Of a stretch of 64,000 nucleotides of DNA, positions 42,713 to 50,629 are shown piece by piece. The position numbers were made by a program, and so were the translations under genes. Source of the DNA: Lysobacterales bacterium. GTDB lineage: Bacteria > Pseudomonadota > Gammaproteobacteria > Xanthomonadales > Xanthomonadaceae. The notes beneath the pieces were generated by a model. It saw only the letters and a list, made by a program, of their open reading frames with translations, was not told where the DNA came from and did no database searches. The DNA lies in the NCBI GenBank assembly GCA_014946745.1, contig JADCRD010000003.1, forward strand, positions 62,001 to 126,000, written 5' to 3'. Position 1 is the first letter of the stretch, and each line of letters starts with the position of its first letter.

Positions 42713-44240
42713 CCTGGCGAGGCGTGGCCGGAACTGCGGCTTCGTCGGTACTCGCTTCGTCGTCCGCGCTGCCCGGCTCGCTGGCCTGCACCGCACCGTC
42801 GAGGAAGGCCTGCGCCGGCAGTAGCCACAGGGGGCTGCGCTTGTAGTCGAAGCGGCCCTCGCTGCGCGCCGCAAGCGCGCCGCGCACGCGCTTGTCGCGA
42901 GCGAGCAGCAGGCCCTGCGGATGGGCCTGTGCCCACGCCTGCGCCGCGGCCGGTGCAATCGCCGCGATCGGCTGGCGCAGTCGGCCTGCGAAATGGAACT
43001 CACCCTGGTAGATGCCGATGTAGGCAAGGGGCCGGCCCTGTGCCTGGGCGGTCGCCAGGGACGCGCCGATCGCGGGCAGCGGGTAGTGCGTCGACAGCGG
43101 ACCCGACGCCAGCGCCAGCAGGAGCAGCAGCGCGGCGCTTCCGGCGAGGGCGATCCGCCGCGCGGGGCGCTCGTGCTCGCCGCACTCTGCAAGCAGGCGC
43201 GCCAGCAGCAGGTAGCCGAGGGCGAGCATCGGGATCAGGTAGTGGACCTGCTTGCCCGCGATGCCGAGGTGGATCAGCGACGCCACAGCGAGCGTCGCCA
43301 TCGCGAAGCGGGCGCCGCTGTCCCGGGCCAGCGCGCGCAGCCGCCCCAGTGCGCGCCAGGCCGGCGGCCACAGGCTCCAGGGCAGGGGCAGCAGCAGCAG
43401 GAAGGGCAGATAGAACCCGAGCGGTCGCGGGTGGCCCATCGCGCCCTGCACGCGATCCAAGGTCTGGCCGAACAGCAGGGCCTGGCGGAAGGCCTCGCCG
43501 CCGCGTTCGCTGGCGGCCAAGGCCCAGAGCAGCACCGGCAGCGTGGCCAGTACGGTCAGCAGCAGGGGCAGCCACAGGCGCTTGAGCGCCGGCTGCCCGG
43601 GCGGGCGCCACCACGGCCAGGTCAGGATCGGCGCCAACAGATGCACCAGCGCCACCGGCCCCTTGCACAGCAGGGCCAGCGCCGCCCACAGCAGGAACAG
43701 CGCGGCCGCGGCCGGAGTGGGTGCCGACAGCAGCCGGTGCAGCTGCAGCCACGCGGCCAGCAGCAGGGCCAGCAGCAGGGTGTCGAACATCAGCAGCGAG
43801 GTGTAGGCGAACAGATACAGGCTGCCGAAGGCCAGGATCGGCGCCAGCGCTGCCGCCGCCGGGCGCTCGGGCCACAGCGCGCGCGCGAGCCCGCGCAGGC
43901 CGAAGACCGCGGCAACGGCGGCCAGGGGGCTCAGTAGTCGCGGCCAGACGTCGTTGACGCCGAACACCGACCAGCCGGCGTGGATCAGCCAGAACAGCAG
44001 CGGCGGTTTGTGGTGGTAGGGCTCGCCATTGAGCCAAGGCAGCACGAAATCGTCGCGCCACCACATCTCCCAGGCCACGGCTAGATAGCGGGTTTCGTCC
44101 ACCGGCAGCGTTGGCCGCAGCCACAGCGAGGCAAGGCCAAGGGCGGCGATTGCGAGCAGCAGCAAACGCAACCCAGGCTCCCGCAGGAGCGCGCGAAGAC
44201 GGTCGGAAGCGGCGAGGCGATCGGACTCACGTGTGGACAC
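42696..44240 (-). CDS. ArnT/PMT-type membrane glycosyltransferase
   Basis: Polytopic inner-membrane transferase of the GT83/PMT_2 family (ArnT-like), which moves a sugar from a polyprenyl-phosphate donor onto lipid A or another envelope acceptor. The start GTG 44240 gives 514 residues; the longer frame to 44453 runs through a repeat. The first periplasmic loop has LPVDETRYLAVAWEMWWRDD with the catalytic DE pair, and GEPYHHKPPLLFWLIHAGWS follows, both typical. About 11-12 hydrophobic helices span residues 25-410, followed by a soluble C-terminal region. It is divergent from a second enzyme of the same type at 44452. Confidence 0.87.
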   Translation of the reverse strand: MSTRESDRLAASDRLRALLREPGLRLLLLAIAALGLASLWLRPTLPVDETRYLAVAWEMWWRDDFVLPWLNGEPYHHKPPLLFWLIHAGWSVFGVNDVWPRLLSPLAAVAAVFGLRGLARALWPERPAAAALAPILAFGSLYLFAYTSLLMFDTLLLALLLAAWLQLHRLLSAPTPAAAALFLLWAALALLCKGPVALVHLLAPILTWPWWRPPGQPALKRLWLPLLLTVLATLPVLLWALAASERGGEAFRQALLFGQTLDRVQGAMGHPRPLGFYLPFLLLLPLPWSLWPPAWRALGRLRALARDSGARFAMATLAVASLIHLGIAGKQVHYLIPMLALGYLLLARLLAECGEHERPARRIALAGSAALLLLLALASGPLSTHYPLPAIGASLATAQAQGRPLAYIGIYQGEFHFAGRLRQPIAAIAPAAAQAWAQAHPQGLLLARDKRVRGALAARSEGRFDYKRSPLWLLPAQAFLDGAVQASEPGSADDEASTDEAAVPATPRQALASR

Positions 44241-44289
44241 GGCGGACGCTCGGTTCGCAGCGACGGGTGGCCACAGCCTGGACCAAGGG

Positions 44290-44345
44290 CTGTTAAGGCA
44301 GCACCGATCATGTGCATGCCGCGCTTGATCGGTGTTGCTCTGGCA
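44290..44345. repeat. Structured repeat, partial copy 3
   Basis: CACCGATCA (44302-44310) pairs with TGATCGGTG (44326-44334). The second hairpin is absent. It lies between the two divergent glycosyltransferases; no firm promoter was seen in the 211-bp gap. Confidence 0.6.
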
Positions 44346-44451
44346 GGACCCCAGCGGCGCTCCGCCGCCTGCGGACAGAGCACTCGGGCTTAACGAATCA
44401 CTCACTCCCTGCCAAGCTTTCTGCAAACTCGAACGCGCATTCTTGTTGCCC

Positions 44452-46164
44452 ATGGCTTCCTTCTTCCCTGCCGCGCTGCGCCTGCGCCCGCCCCTCGACC
44501 TCTGGCTGCTGGCCGCGCTCGCTCTGTGGCTGCTTGGCGTCGGCTACGGCCTGCGCGATCCGTGGCCGGCGGATGAGCCGCGCTTCGCGCTGATGGGCCG
44601 CGACATGGTCGAGACCGCGCGCTGGTGGGTGCCGCACCGCGGGCCTGAGCTGTACGCCGAGAAGCCGCCGGTGTTCCTGTGGCTGCAGGCCGCCGCCTAC
44701 GCGCTGACCGGGCAGACCCGACTGGCCTTCCTGTTGCCCTCGCTGCTGGCGGCCTTCGGCACGCTGGCGCTGACCTGGGATCTGCTGCGTCGTGTCTACA
44801 ACCGCCGCGTCGCCTTCTGGGGTGCGCTCGGCCTGCTGTTCTGCGTGCAGTTCACCCTGCAGGGCCGCACCGCGCAGATCGACATGGTGCTGGTGCTGTT
44901 CACCACGCTGGGCCTCTACGGAATCCTGCGCCATCTGCTGCTGGGGCCGGCCTGGGGCTGGTACGTGCTTGCCGGCGTCGCCACCGGCCTTGGCGTCATC
45001 ACCAAGGGCACCGGCTTTCTGCCCTGGCTGCTGCTGATCCCCTATGTCGTGGCGCGTCTGCGCGGCATGTACGGGCTCGCCCGCTTTGAGGGCGGCTGGC
45101 GCTGGGCTTGGGGGCCGCTGGCGATGCTGCTGCCGATCCTGGCCTGGGCGCTGCCGCTGCTGTACTTCGCCGCCCAGCCGGGCAACGCCGAGCTGGCCGC
45201 CTACCGCGACGACCTGCTGTTCAAGCAGACCGTTACCCGCTACGCCAATGCGTGGATGCACCTGAAGCCCTGGTGGTACTACCTGATCGAGGTGGTGCCG
45301 GTGCTGTGGCTGCCGCTCGCGCTGCTGCTGCCCTGGGCGCTGCCCGCTTGGTGGCGGCGGATGCGTCGTGGCGATGCGCGGCCGCTGCTGCTGATCGGCT
45401 GGGTCGCGCTGGTGCTGCTGTTCTTCTCGCTCTCGCCGGGCAAGCGCGGTGTCTACCTGCTGCCGGCGGTGCCGGCGCTGGCGATGGCGCTGGCGCCGCT
45501 GCTGCCGGGCCTGCTGCGCCGGGCCGGCGTGCAGCGCGCGCTGTGGGCGCTGGGCTTCGCCCTCGCCGGCCTGCTCGCGGTCGCCGCCGCTTGGGCGCTG
45601 CTGGGCGAGCCGCGCTTCGCTCAGCGCGTACTGGAGCAGAACGGCGTGGCGCCCTGGGACTGGCTGCTGGCGGTTGGCACGCTGGGCGTGCTGGCCTGCA
45701 TCGCGCTGTGGCGGCGCGGTGCGATCGCCTTCGCCGCGGTGATGACGATGGTGTGGAGCGGCTACGGCCTGCTCGGCTACCCCGACATGAACGGCGCGCG
45801 CTCGGGGAGCGCGCTGATGGAGCGCGCGCACGCGCTGCTGCCGGAGGGCGCCGCGATCGGCATCGTCGGCGGGCCGGAGCAGTTCCTGCTGCAGGGCGTG
45901 GGCGAAGTCCGCGCTTTCGGTTTCAAGACCACGATCGAGCACCAGCGCGAACTGGCGGACGCCTGGCTGCGCGCGTCCGATCGCCACTGGATGCTGATCC
46001 AGCGCACCTACAAGGACGACTGCATCGACCCGGCCCGGGCCATTGAGGTCGGCATCTCCAACCGCCGACACTGGTTCCTCGTCAACGCCGCCGGCCTGCG
46101 CGCGAACTGCGTTCCGCCGGCTGCCGAACAGACTTCTCCGCTGCACCTCGATCAGGATGACTGA
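44452..46164 (+). CDS. ArnT/PMT-type membrane glycosyltransferase
   Basis: A 570-residue polytopic enzyme of the PMT_2/ArnT family, using a lipid-linked sugar donor. ATG 44452 opens MASFFPAALRLRPP; the frame upstream is repeat. The catalytic loop is DPWPADEPRFALMGRDMVET, followed by YAEKPPVFLWLQAAAYALTG. Further on are GRTAQIDMVLVLFTTLGLYG, GVATGLGVITKGTGFLPWLL and LLFFSLSPGKRGVYLLPAVP, all matching family blocks. A C-terminal soluble domain of about 130 residues follows the last helix. A GT2 gene overlaps the end by 8 bp, suggesting that it makes the polyprenyl-phosphate sugar used here. Confidence 0.9.
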   Translation: MASFFPAALRLRPPLDLWLLAALALWLLGVGYGLRDPWPADEPRFALMGRDMVETARWWVPHRGPELYAEKPPVFLWLQAAAYALTGQTRLAFLLPSLLAAFGTLALTWDLLRRVYNRRVAFWGALGLLFCVQFTLQGRTAQIDMVLVLFTTLGLYGILRHLLLGPAWGWYVLAGVATGLGVITKGTGFLPWLLLIPYVVARLRGMYGLARFEGGWRWAWGPLAMLLPILAWALPLLYFAAQPGNAELAAYRDDLLFKQTVTRYANAWMHLKPWWYYLIEVVPVLWLPLALLLPWALPAWWRRMRRGDARPLLLIGWVALVLLFFSLSPGKRGVYLLPAVPALAMALAPLLPGLLRRAGVQRALWALGFALAGLLAVAAAWALLGEPRFAQRVLEQNGVAPWDWLLAVGTLGVLACIALWRRGAIAFAAVMTMVWSGYGLLGYPDMNGARSGSALMERAHALLPEGAAIGIVGGPEQFLLQGVGEVRAFGFKTTIEHQRELADAWLRASDRHWMLIQRTYKDDCIDPARAIEVGISNRRHWFLVNAAGLRANCVPPAAEQTSPLHLDQDD

Positions 46165-46942
46165 ACCTGTGGACACCTCCGACCGCCTGACGATCTCGGT
46201 CGTCATTCCCGCCCATAACGAAGCCGGCAACCTGCCGGGTTTGATCGACGAAGTCGTGGCCGCCTTCGCGGGTCGCCGTGACTACGAGATCGTGGTGGTG
46301 GATGACGCCAGCAGCGACGCCAGCCCGGCGGTACTGGCAGAGCTGCAGCAGCGCCTGCCGCAGCTGCGGGTGCTGCGGCATGTGCGCAATGCCGGCCAGA
46401 GCACCGCGCTGATCAATGGCGTGCGGCATGCGCGCGGCCTGTGGATCGGCACCCTCGACGGCGATGCGCAGAACGACCCCGCCGACCTGCCGCGCCTCTT
46501 GGCCGAGATCGAGCGCCGGGCCGACCCCGCGCTCAAGCTGATCCAGGGCTGGCGGGTCAGCCGCCGCGATTCGGGCATCAAGCGGATGTCCTCGAAGATC
46601 GCCAACGCCGTGCGCGGCGGCCTGCTGCGCGACTCGACGCCCGACAGCGGCTGCGGCATCCGCGTGGTCGAGCGCGCGGCCCTGCTCAACGTGCCGGCCT
46701 TCAACCACATGCACCGCTTCATCCCGGCCCTGATCCGTCAGGGCGGCTGGACCGTCGACAGCCTGCCGGTCAACCACCGCCCGCGCGGCGCCGGGCAATC
46801 GCACTACGGCACCTGGAACCGCCTGTGGGTCGGCATCGTCGACCTGTTCGGCGTGGCCTGGCTGGGCCGGCGGACGCGGGTGACGACGGTGAACGAGCAG
46901 CGCATCGAGCGCGCCGCGCCCCACCAGCGGCGGGCCTCGTGA
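46157..46942 (+). CDS. Family 2 glycosyltransferase (dolichyl-phosphate mannose synthase-like)
   Basis: Cytoplasmic-face GT2 enzyme of 261 residues that likely transfers a sugar from a nucleotide donor to polyprenyl phosphate. Core motifs are VVIPAHNEAGNLPGLI, IVVVDDASSDAS (DD of the nucleotide site), LDGDAQNDPADLPRLL (DXD equivalent), GCGIRVVERAAL, and HRFIPALIRQGGW with the characteristic HR(F/Y) segment. There is no C-terminal transmembrane pair, so it is the soluble DPM1-like type. It overlaps both neighbours and forms a three-gene operon. Confidence 0.9.
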   Translation: MTEPVDTSDRLTISVVIPAHNEAGNLPGLIDEVVAAFAGRRDYEIVVVDDASSDASPAVLAELQQRLPQLRVLRHVRNAGQSTALINGVRHARGLWIGTLDGDAQNDPADLPRLLAEIERRADPALKLIQGWRVSRRDSGIKRMSSKIANAVRGGLLRDSTPDSGCGIRVVERAALLNVPAFNHMHRFIPALIRQGGWTVDSLPVNHRPRGAGQSHYGTWNRLWVGIVDLFGVAWLGRRTRVTTVNEQRIERAAPHQRRAS

Positions 46943-47685
46943 ACTTCGCCGATCCGATCTGGCTGGGCGTGGGCCTGCTCGCGCAGGTCGCGTTCTCGGC
47001 CCGCTTCCTGGTGCAGTGGGTGCTGTCCGAGCGCGCTCGCCGTTCGCTGCTGCCGGTGCACTTCTGGTTCTTCAGTGTGATCGGCTCGGTGCTGCTGCTG
47101 GCCTATGCCGCGCACCAGCGCGACGCGGTGATCGCGCTTGGCCAGATCGTTGGGCTGGCAATCTACCTGCGCAACATCGAGCTGGTGCAGCGCGCCGCGC
47201 GCGGGCGCGCGATCGGCTTCGCCTGGCCGTGGCTGGGGCTTGCCGGTGTGGCGCTTGGCGCTGGTCTGCTGAGCCACGAGGCGCCCGTGGCGAGCGCGGC
47301 GGTTGAACGCGCGGAGCCGCTGTGGTTCGCGCTGGGCTTTCTCGGCCAGGCGCTCTTCACCGGCCGCTTCGTGGTCCAGCTCTATGCCTCCGAGCGCGCC
47401 CAGGCCTCGGTGAATCCGGTGCAGTTCTGGTATCTGTCGCTGTCCGGCAGCCTGCTGCTGTTGGCCTATGCGCTGCACACCGGCGATGCGGTGATCATTC
47501 TCGGCCAGAGCTTTGGCCTGATCGTCTACCTGCGCAATCTGGCGCTGATCCGCAAGCAGCGCGCGCCTGACCGCCACGGCGAGGACTTCGACGATGAAGT
47601 CGCCGCGCTGCGCGCCGCCGAAGGGGCCAAGGATGAAGTGCCAGCGTCGCCAGCAAAGCCCGCTCCGACCTCGCGTCCGGGCTAA
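46939..47685 (+). CDS. Membrane protein with two LAB_N domains
   Basis: A 248-residue membrane protein with two tandem copies of the lipid-A-biosynthesis N-terminal (LAB_N) domain. Each copy carries the same pattern: ARFLVQWVLSERARRSLLPV with HFWFFSVIGSVLLLAYAAHQ, and GRFVVQLYASERAQASVNPV with QFWYLSLSGSLLLLAYALHT. Each also has a GQ-x3-GL-x-(I/V)-YLRN segment. The start is GTG 46939, overlapping the GT2 gene. The C-terminus is a hydrophilic, charged tail. LAB_N proteins occur with ArnT-like and GT2 genes in lipid A modification loci; the domain's biochemical role is not settled. Confidence 0.85.
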   Translation: MNFADPIWLGVGLLAQVAFSARFLVQWVLSERARRSLLPVHFWFFSVIGSVLLLAYAAHQRDAVIALGQIVGLAIYLRNIELVQRAARGRAIGFAWPWLGLAGVALGAGLLSHEAPVASAAVERAEPLWFALGFLGQALFTGRFVVQLYASERAQASVNPVQFWYLSLSGSLLLLAYALHTGDAVIILGQSFGLIVYLRNLALIRKQRAPDRHGEDFDDEVAALRAAEGAKDEVPASPAKPAPTSRPG

Positions 47686-47694
47686 GGCGGCACG

Positions 47695-47875
47695 GATCGA
47701 GTCCACGCTGGGCTTGGGCAACACGGATCAAGTCCCTCGTGGCCTTGATCCGTGGTCGCGAGTCCGGCACATGTCCGGACTCGCTTGCGCTGGATCAAGC
47801 ACGTGCGCGCTCGCTCCGCGGGCGCGCCCTCCATGGCGCGCGCAACGGCCTGGGCGCCCGCTATGGCGCACGCAA
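47695..47875. repeat. Two-hairpin structured repeat, copy 4 (best formed)
   Basis: Hairpin 1 is CACGGATCAAG (47722-47732) with CTTGATCCGTG (47744-47754). Hairpin 2 is GCGAGTCCGG (47758-47767) with CCGGACTCGC (47775-47784). A partial extra half-unit precedes it at 47691-47715. The tail reaches TGGATCAAGCACGTGCGCGC and GCGGGCGCGCC. The gap 47686-48072 has no supported gene. Confidence 0.8.
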
Positions 47876-48072
47876 CGGCCCGGTCGCGCGGCGCAGCACA
47901 GCGATCGATGCCCGCTGTCCGCCTGCGCACGGTGGCGGCGCCACCCGGTGCAGGCCGGCGCGGTCTCGCGGGAGGAAGCCCCCACGCCCGCGCCTGCGAC
48001 GGATCGCTGCCGCCCCGGCGTACCACGGCTGCACCGCGCCGCATTCCTGCTCCCACCTCACGAGGTCGTGCC

Positions 48073-48612
48073 ATGAGCCAAGCCCGCTATCCCCGCCCGC
48101 TGATCGCGCTGCACTGGTTGACCCTGCTGCTGATCGCGGTGGTCTACGCCTGCATGGAATTCCGCGGCTACTTCCCGCGCGGCAGCGAGCCGCGCGAGCT
48201 GATGAAGGCGATCCATTTCTCCGGCGGCCTGACCGTGCTGCTGTTCGTGATCGCGCGCATCGCACTGCGTCTGCGCGGCCCGATCCCGCCGGTCAGCCCA
48301 CCGCTGCCGGCCCTGCAGAAGCTGGCCGCGAGCGCCGGTCACCTGGCCCTGTACGGGTTCATGCTCGGCATGCCCATCGTCGGCTGGCTGATCCTCTCGG
48401 CCGAGGGTACCGCGATCAGCCTGTGGGGCATTCCGCTGCCGGCCCTGGTCGGCGAGAACAGCGATCTTGCCCACACGCTGGAAGAGTTCCACGAAATCGG
48501 CGCCACGGTCGGCTACGCGCTGATCGGGCTGCATGCGCTGGCCGGGCTGTACCACCACTACCTGCGTCGCGATGACACCCTGCGGCGCATGTTGCCGGGC
48601 CCGCGCGCGTGA
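48073..48612 (+). CDS. Cytochrome b561
   Basis: Four-helix di-haem b-type cytochrome of the inner membrane, 179 residues, expected to carry electrons from quinol, for example to superoxide or a periplasmic partner. Candidate haem histidines lie in LIALHWLTLLL, MKAIHFSGGLTVLLF, and the last helix pair (EEFHEIGATVGYALIGLHAL with GLYHHYL). The charged RGPIPP loop between helices 2 and 3 is usual. The next gene starts within the stop codon, so the two may be coupled. Confidence 0.9.
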   Translation: MSQARYPRPLIALHWLTLLLIAVVYACMEFRGYFPRGSEPRELMKAIHFSGGLTVLLFVIARIALRLRGPIPPVSPPLPALQKLAASAGHLALYGFMLGMPIVGWLILSAEGTAISLWGIPLPALVGENSDLAHTLEEFHEIGATVGYALIGLHALAGLYHHYLRRDDTLRRMLPGPRA

Positions 48613-49307
48613 TGCGCCGCTGGCACGTCGAGCGCCATGGCGTGCAGCGCGGCGGCTGGCTGCGCGCCGCCGTGCTCGGCGCCAATGACGGGCTGATCTC
48701 GACCGCCAGTCTGGTGCTGGGCGTGGCCGCGTCCGGCGGTGAGATTTCGGCGGTGCTGATTGCTGGCACCGCGGGCCTGATCGCCGGCGCGCTGTCGATG
48801 GCGGCCGGCGAGTACATCTCGGTCAGCACCCAGGCCGACATCGAGCGCGCCGACCTCGCCCGCGAACGGCGCGAGCTCGTCGAGACGCCGGATGCGGAGC
48901 TGGAGGAACTTGTGGCCCTGCAGCAGGCGCGCGGGCTGCCGCCTGCGCTGGCCCGCGAAGTCGCCATCGCCCTGACCGCGCATGACGCCCTCAGTGCGCA
49001 TGCGCGCGACGAGCTGGGCATCACCGATCAGCAGCGCGCACGGCCGGTGCAGGCGGCGCTGGCCTCAGCCGCCGCGTTCGCCGCCGGGGCCGGGCTGCCG
49101 CTGCTCATGGTGCTGCTGGCGTCGCCGGCGGCCATGGCGATCGTGGTGCTGGTGGGCAGCCTCGTCCTGCTCTGCGTGCTGGGGACACTCGCCGCCTGGG
49201 CCGGTGGAGCACCGCTCCTGCGCGGCGCGCTGCGCGTGCTGTTCTGGGGCGGGCTGGCGATGGCCTGCACTTGGGCCGCGGGTGCGCTGTTCGGGGCGGT
49301 GGGTTGA
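48612..49307 (+). CDS. VIT family protein (VIT1/CCC1-type metal transporter)
   Basis: Membrane protein of the VIT1/CCC1 family, which exports iron or manganese from the cytoplasm, 231 residues. ATG 48612 overlaps the b561 stop; GTG 48609 is an in-frame alternative one codon earlier. The first helix pair carries GWLRAAVLGANDGLISTASL and the second GLIAGALSMAAGEYISVSTQ, both diagnostic. An acidic helical stretch (about 75-130, with ERRELVETPDAELEELVALQ) corresponds to the metal-binding arm. Three helices close the protein. The substrate ion is inferred only from the family. Confidence 0.9.
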   Translation: MRRWHVERHGVQRGGWLRAAVLGANDGLISTASLVLGVAASGGEISAVLIAGTAGLIAGALSMAAGEYISVSTQADIERADLARERRELVETPDAELEELVALQQARGLPPALAREVAIALTAHDALSAHARDELGITDQQRARPVQAALASAAAFAAGAGLPLLMVLLASPAAMAIVVLVGSLVLLCVLGTLAAWAGGAPLLRGALRVLFWGGLAMACTWAAGALFGAVG

Positions 49308-49348
49308 TCCCGGCCGGCGTCCTCCAGCGCAGCGATGCGAACCCATAG

Positions 49349-49422
49349 GGTGGGTCTTGACCCACCACGCGCTTCGCTTCGGCCTCGGTGTTCCGATCTC
49401 ATTGGGTGGGTCTTGACCCACC
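49349..49422. repeat. Two copies of the 18-bp palindrome
   Basis: Copies with centre TT at 49349-49366 and 49405-49422, 56 bp apart as in the array at 26567. Confidence 0.85.
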
Positions 49423-49548
49423 AAGAGCTCCACGCTCGCCTCGGTCCTGTTTCGTCGCTTGAAGCGAAGATCAAGAGCTTTCGGTCCGTCCTTCCGCGCT
49501 CCCAAAGCATGGCCATCCATGGCCATTCCCGCGTGCGGCCGGCCCGAC

Positions 49549-49715
49549 CTACCTTTCTTTGAATGGCCAAAGAAAGGTAGGCCAAAGAAAGGCCACCCCT
49601 CGTACGCGCCCTCTGCGCATCCGTGCGCAGAGGGTACGCGTGAGTCGGTCGGGGTTTTCGGACAGGCCCTCCCTGGCCTGTCGAAAACCTTGGCCGCATC
49701 CCTGCGGCCAACCCT
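49549..49715. repeat. Composite of four successive hairpins
   Basis: Stem 1: CTACCTTTCTTT (49549-49560) with AAAGAAAGGTAG (49569-49580). Stem 2: CCCTCTGCGCA with TGCGCAGAGGG, flanked by TACGC. Stem 3: GGTTTTCGGACAGGCC (49653-49668) with GGCCTGTCGAAAACC (49675-49689), one bulge. Stem 4: TTGGCCGCA with TGCGGCCAA-like sequence. Similar AAAGAAAGG and CCCTCTGCGCA blocks are common intergenic repeats in this order, from general knowledge. Confidence 0.7.
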
Positions 49716-49800
49716 GCGGGCGGATCGACCGCCTCCCGCCGCTCCCCAGGGGCCCCGGGCAGAGCGCGGGCTCCTCCCCGCAAGAGCGAAGCGAGAGCCG

Positions 49801-50518
49801 AAGCATTCATAGGGTGGGTCTTGACCCACCGTGGCGTTGATGTGCGCCCCGGTGCGTCGACACGCGAACCGCCGTGTGCTCGGATGTGTCGCGAAGCCGG
49901 TGATCGGGCGAGGGAAGCCGAAGCATTCATCGGGTGGGTCGTGACCCAGCGTGGCGTTGATGTGCGCCCCGGTGCGTCGACACGCGAACCGCCGTGTGCT
50001 CGGATGTGTCGCGAAGCCGGTGATCGGGCGAGGGAAGCCGAAGCATTCATCGGGTGGGTCGTGACCCAGCGTGGCGTTGATGTGCGCCCCGGTGCGTCGA
50101 CACGCGAACCGCCGTGTGCTCGGATGTGTCGCGAAGCCGGTGATCGGGCGAGGGAAGCCGAAGCATTCATCGGGTGGGTCGTGACCCAGCGTGGCGTTGA
50201 TGTTCGCGCCGGTGCGTCGCCACGCGAACCGCCGTGTGCTCGGATGTGTTGCGAAGCGATGATCGGGCGAGAGAAGCCGAAGCATTCATAGGGCGGGTCT
50301 TGACCCACCGTGGCGTTGATGTTCGCCCCGGTGCGTCGCCACGCGAACCGCCGTCTGCTCGGATGTGTTGCGAAGCGATGATCGGGCGAGAGAAGCCGAA
50401 GCCTTCATAGGGTGGGTCTTGACCCACCGTGGCGTTGATGTTCTCCCCGGTGCGTCGCCACGCGAACCGCCGTGTGCTCGGATGTGTCGCGAAGCCGATG
50501 ATCGGGCGAGAGTGAAGC
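49801..50518. repeat. Six-copy tandem array of a 119-120-bp unit
   Basis: Units begin at 49801, 49921, 50041, 50161, about 50280 and about 50399. Each has AAGC(A/C)TTCAT, the palindrome core, GTGGCGTTGATGT, GGTGCGTCG(A/C)CACGCGAACC, GCCGT(G/C)TGCTCGGATGTGT and GATCGGGCGAG. Units 1-4 are almost identical; in units 2-4 the palindrome is altered to GGTGGGTCgtGACCCAGC. Being 120 bp, the unit keeps reading frames open on both strands, but no coding evidence supports them. Confidence 0.95.
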
Positions 50519-50522
50519 TCGT

Positions 50523-50620
50523 GGTGGGCCAAGCCCCACCCGATGCCCTCGTGAGCTTGCGCCGAGCGCTCATGGCCGCGAGCCGTTCCTCACTTCTCAC
50601 TTCTCACTTCTCGTTCCTCG
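50523..50620. repeat. Palindrome variant and CTTCTCA heptamer tract
   Basis: GTGGGCCaaGCCCCAC-type palindrome at 50523-50540. CACTTCT heptamers at 50590-50620 read as GAGAAGT units on the minus strand, starting 10 bases behind the P-type ATPase stop. Confidence 0.75.
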
Positions 50621-50629
50621 CTTCCCGCC

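Noticed and set aside
42191-43192. Minus-strand frame with ALEAQRIEIAHQRIEVANSG near its end
   Set aside because: It looked protein-like, but it is antisense to the receiver remnant and the rest is an out-of-frame shadow of the ArnT-like gene.
49028-50308. Open frames on both strands across the 120-bp array, giving proteins with 40-residue repeats
   Set aside because: The unit length is a multiple of three, which keeps frames open by chance. The units include the palindrome found in non-coding gaps; there is no ribosome site and length changes to 119 bp in later units.
49801-50518. CRISPR array
   Set aside because: Units are 119-120 bp and repeat throughout; there are no unique spacers and no cas genes.
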